From Fomitopsis serialis (taxonomy: Eukaryota > Basidiomycota > Agaricomycetes > Polyporales > Fomitopsidaceae), in assembly GCF_022376445.1 (NCBI RefSeq), contig NW_025955709.1, forward strand, positions 1 to 13,472: a stretch of 13,472 nucleotides of DNA. The letters run 5' to 3'. The position numbers and the translations under genes were made by a program. The notes beneath the pieces are model-generated. The model searched no databases and had not been told where the DNA came from. It worked only from the letters and a program-made list of their open reading frames with translations. The number at the start of each line of letters is the position of its first letter. Within the stretch, counting starts at the first letter, position 1. Of the stretch, positions 12,506-13,472 are shown piece after piece.

Positions 12506-13164
12506 TGTCGAGGTGCTCGCCCGGATATGGGGCGGACGACGGGGACGCTGCAGATTCCTCGCTGATGGGCTCGAAGATCGATCCCAGCACAGGGCACGTT
12601 CTTCGCCGCACCACGCTCGGCCGCGCGGACCCCGCACGCCGCCGCCGTTCCTCCGCTGCCCGCGCCGGCCCCGCCGCCGTCAGCACCGCGTCCCCCGCCA
12701 GCGACACCCGCGCGATCGGCGACGACATCGGCGCCGCCCTCCTGCGGGACGCCGCCGTCGCCGGGCCCGGCCCCGCGCGCGGCTGCACGGCCGGTGGCAA
12801 GTGCTCGAGCTGCTGGCAACGTGCGTGCATGGCGGCGGCCTCTGTGCGACACGGCGACCGCGCCCGGCCAGCTTTTGTACCAGTGTCCACGCGCCCACGC
12901 ACGACGCGTCTGCGCCATGATACGTCCCTCGCCAAGCCGCGTGCTTCTAGACCGGCCCCATCATATCCTCGCCGCCCTCCCCCGTTGCCCTTATCGGGCC
13001 ACCGAACACACCACCAATCTGACAGCGTGGCCTCCGCGACCCTGTCCTTTCCTCCGTGCGCGGGCTTGATAACCACCGCTCAGTTCTCTACGCACGTCGC
13101 GGCCGCTGCCTGTGCGGCGACATCTCTCCGTTCTCTCTCCATATGGATCGCCTATTGCGAATGA
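12506..13164. other. Very GC-rich block with two competing open frames, coding status undecided
   Basis: On the plus strand 12505-13164 is open for 219 codons; its first half includes SSLMGSKIDPSTGHVLRR and is rich in alanine, arginine and GGC/GCC codons. On the minus strand a frame from 13076 is also open through the block and includes GSIFEPISEESAASPSS at about 12590-12540. That frame would run across the UGPase-B TATA box and into copy B in another frame, which argues against its full length. High GC alone lengthens chance ORFs. I recognise neither product. Confidence 0.2.
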
Positions 13165-13472
13165 TGCTTCCGCCGGCTGCCTTGTCGCTGCTACCTCGTA
13201 CCCCGACACGTTCCCGCTTGCGGCCATTCTGCTCACCCTTCCAGCTGTTGCACACCGAACGACCATCATTCCGTGCCGGCCGCTGGTGACGCCATTCCCG
13301 CAAAGCTTATCACCATGCATTGACCTCACTTCAAAGAAGGTATACGTCTTCTCGTTCTCTCCCATCCCGCAAGCTTCATTATATACGCTTATGCACGGTT
13401 CGCCGCAGCGATGTGCACGCTACGCATACCTGCTACCACCCTCGCGTGACATAACCCAAAAAGCTTGCAGCA
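13165..13472. other. Right edge with no supported feature
   Basis: No ORF with recognisable content, RNA gene or repeat was found. A TATATAC word occurs at about 13381 but has no linked gene inside the window. Confidence 0.4.

Overview
The window is nuclear DNA of a GC-rich filamentous basidiomycete, most likely an agaricomycete. The evidence is gene structure and family content: every recognisable gene is broken by short GT-AG introns (mostly 48-88 bp), coding third positions are C/G rich, and the products (SET9-type histone methyltransferase, ribosomal protein eS8, UDP-glucose pyrophosphorylase) match the fungal branches of their families. There is no bacterial operon structure, CRISPR array, tRNA or rRNA, and no transposase was recognised. 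All exon coordinates were placed by hand from splice consensus, reading phase and recalled family motifs; no alignment could be run.

Layout. 1-2018 (-): SET9-like histone H4 lysine-20 methyltransferase, 3' end outside the window; one intron is 846 bp and the last ~550 bp of visible coding sequence carries about ten frame breaks, read as deletions. 2439-3481 (-): complete six-exon eS8 gene (211 aa), intact. 3482-4873: divergent spacer of 1.4 kb with only weak ORF candidates. 4874-6934 (+): complete eight-exon UTP-glucose-1-phosphate uridylyltransferase, copy A (517 aa), intact. 6935-7955: convergent spacer, no assignable gene. 7956-9540 (-), possibly starting at 9807: single-pass membrane protein with a long helix carrying one large, mostly aromatic residue at every seventh position, then a domain with eight cysteines; function unknown. 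10020-12325 (-): second UGPase, copy B, in inverted orientation to copy A, with three single-base frame breaks and a 624-bp first intron where copy A has 57 bp. 12326-13472: upstream region of copy B with a TATA box and a very GC-rich block containing two competing, unproven ORFs.

How the genes relate. UGPase makes UDP-glucose, precursor of cell-wall glucans, glycogen, trehalose and glycosylation. Two diverged paralogues lie about 3 kb apart with their 3' ends facing each other across the membrane-protein gene. SET9 and eS8 are housekeeping neighbours with no evident pathway link. The points most worth a second look are the heptad-striped membrane protein, the inverted UGPase pair with different intron sets, the two expanded introns, and the frame breaks confined to SET9 and UGPase-B, which could be consensus errors or pseudogene decay.
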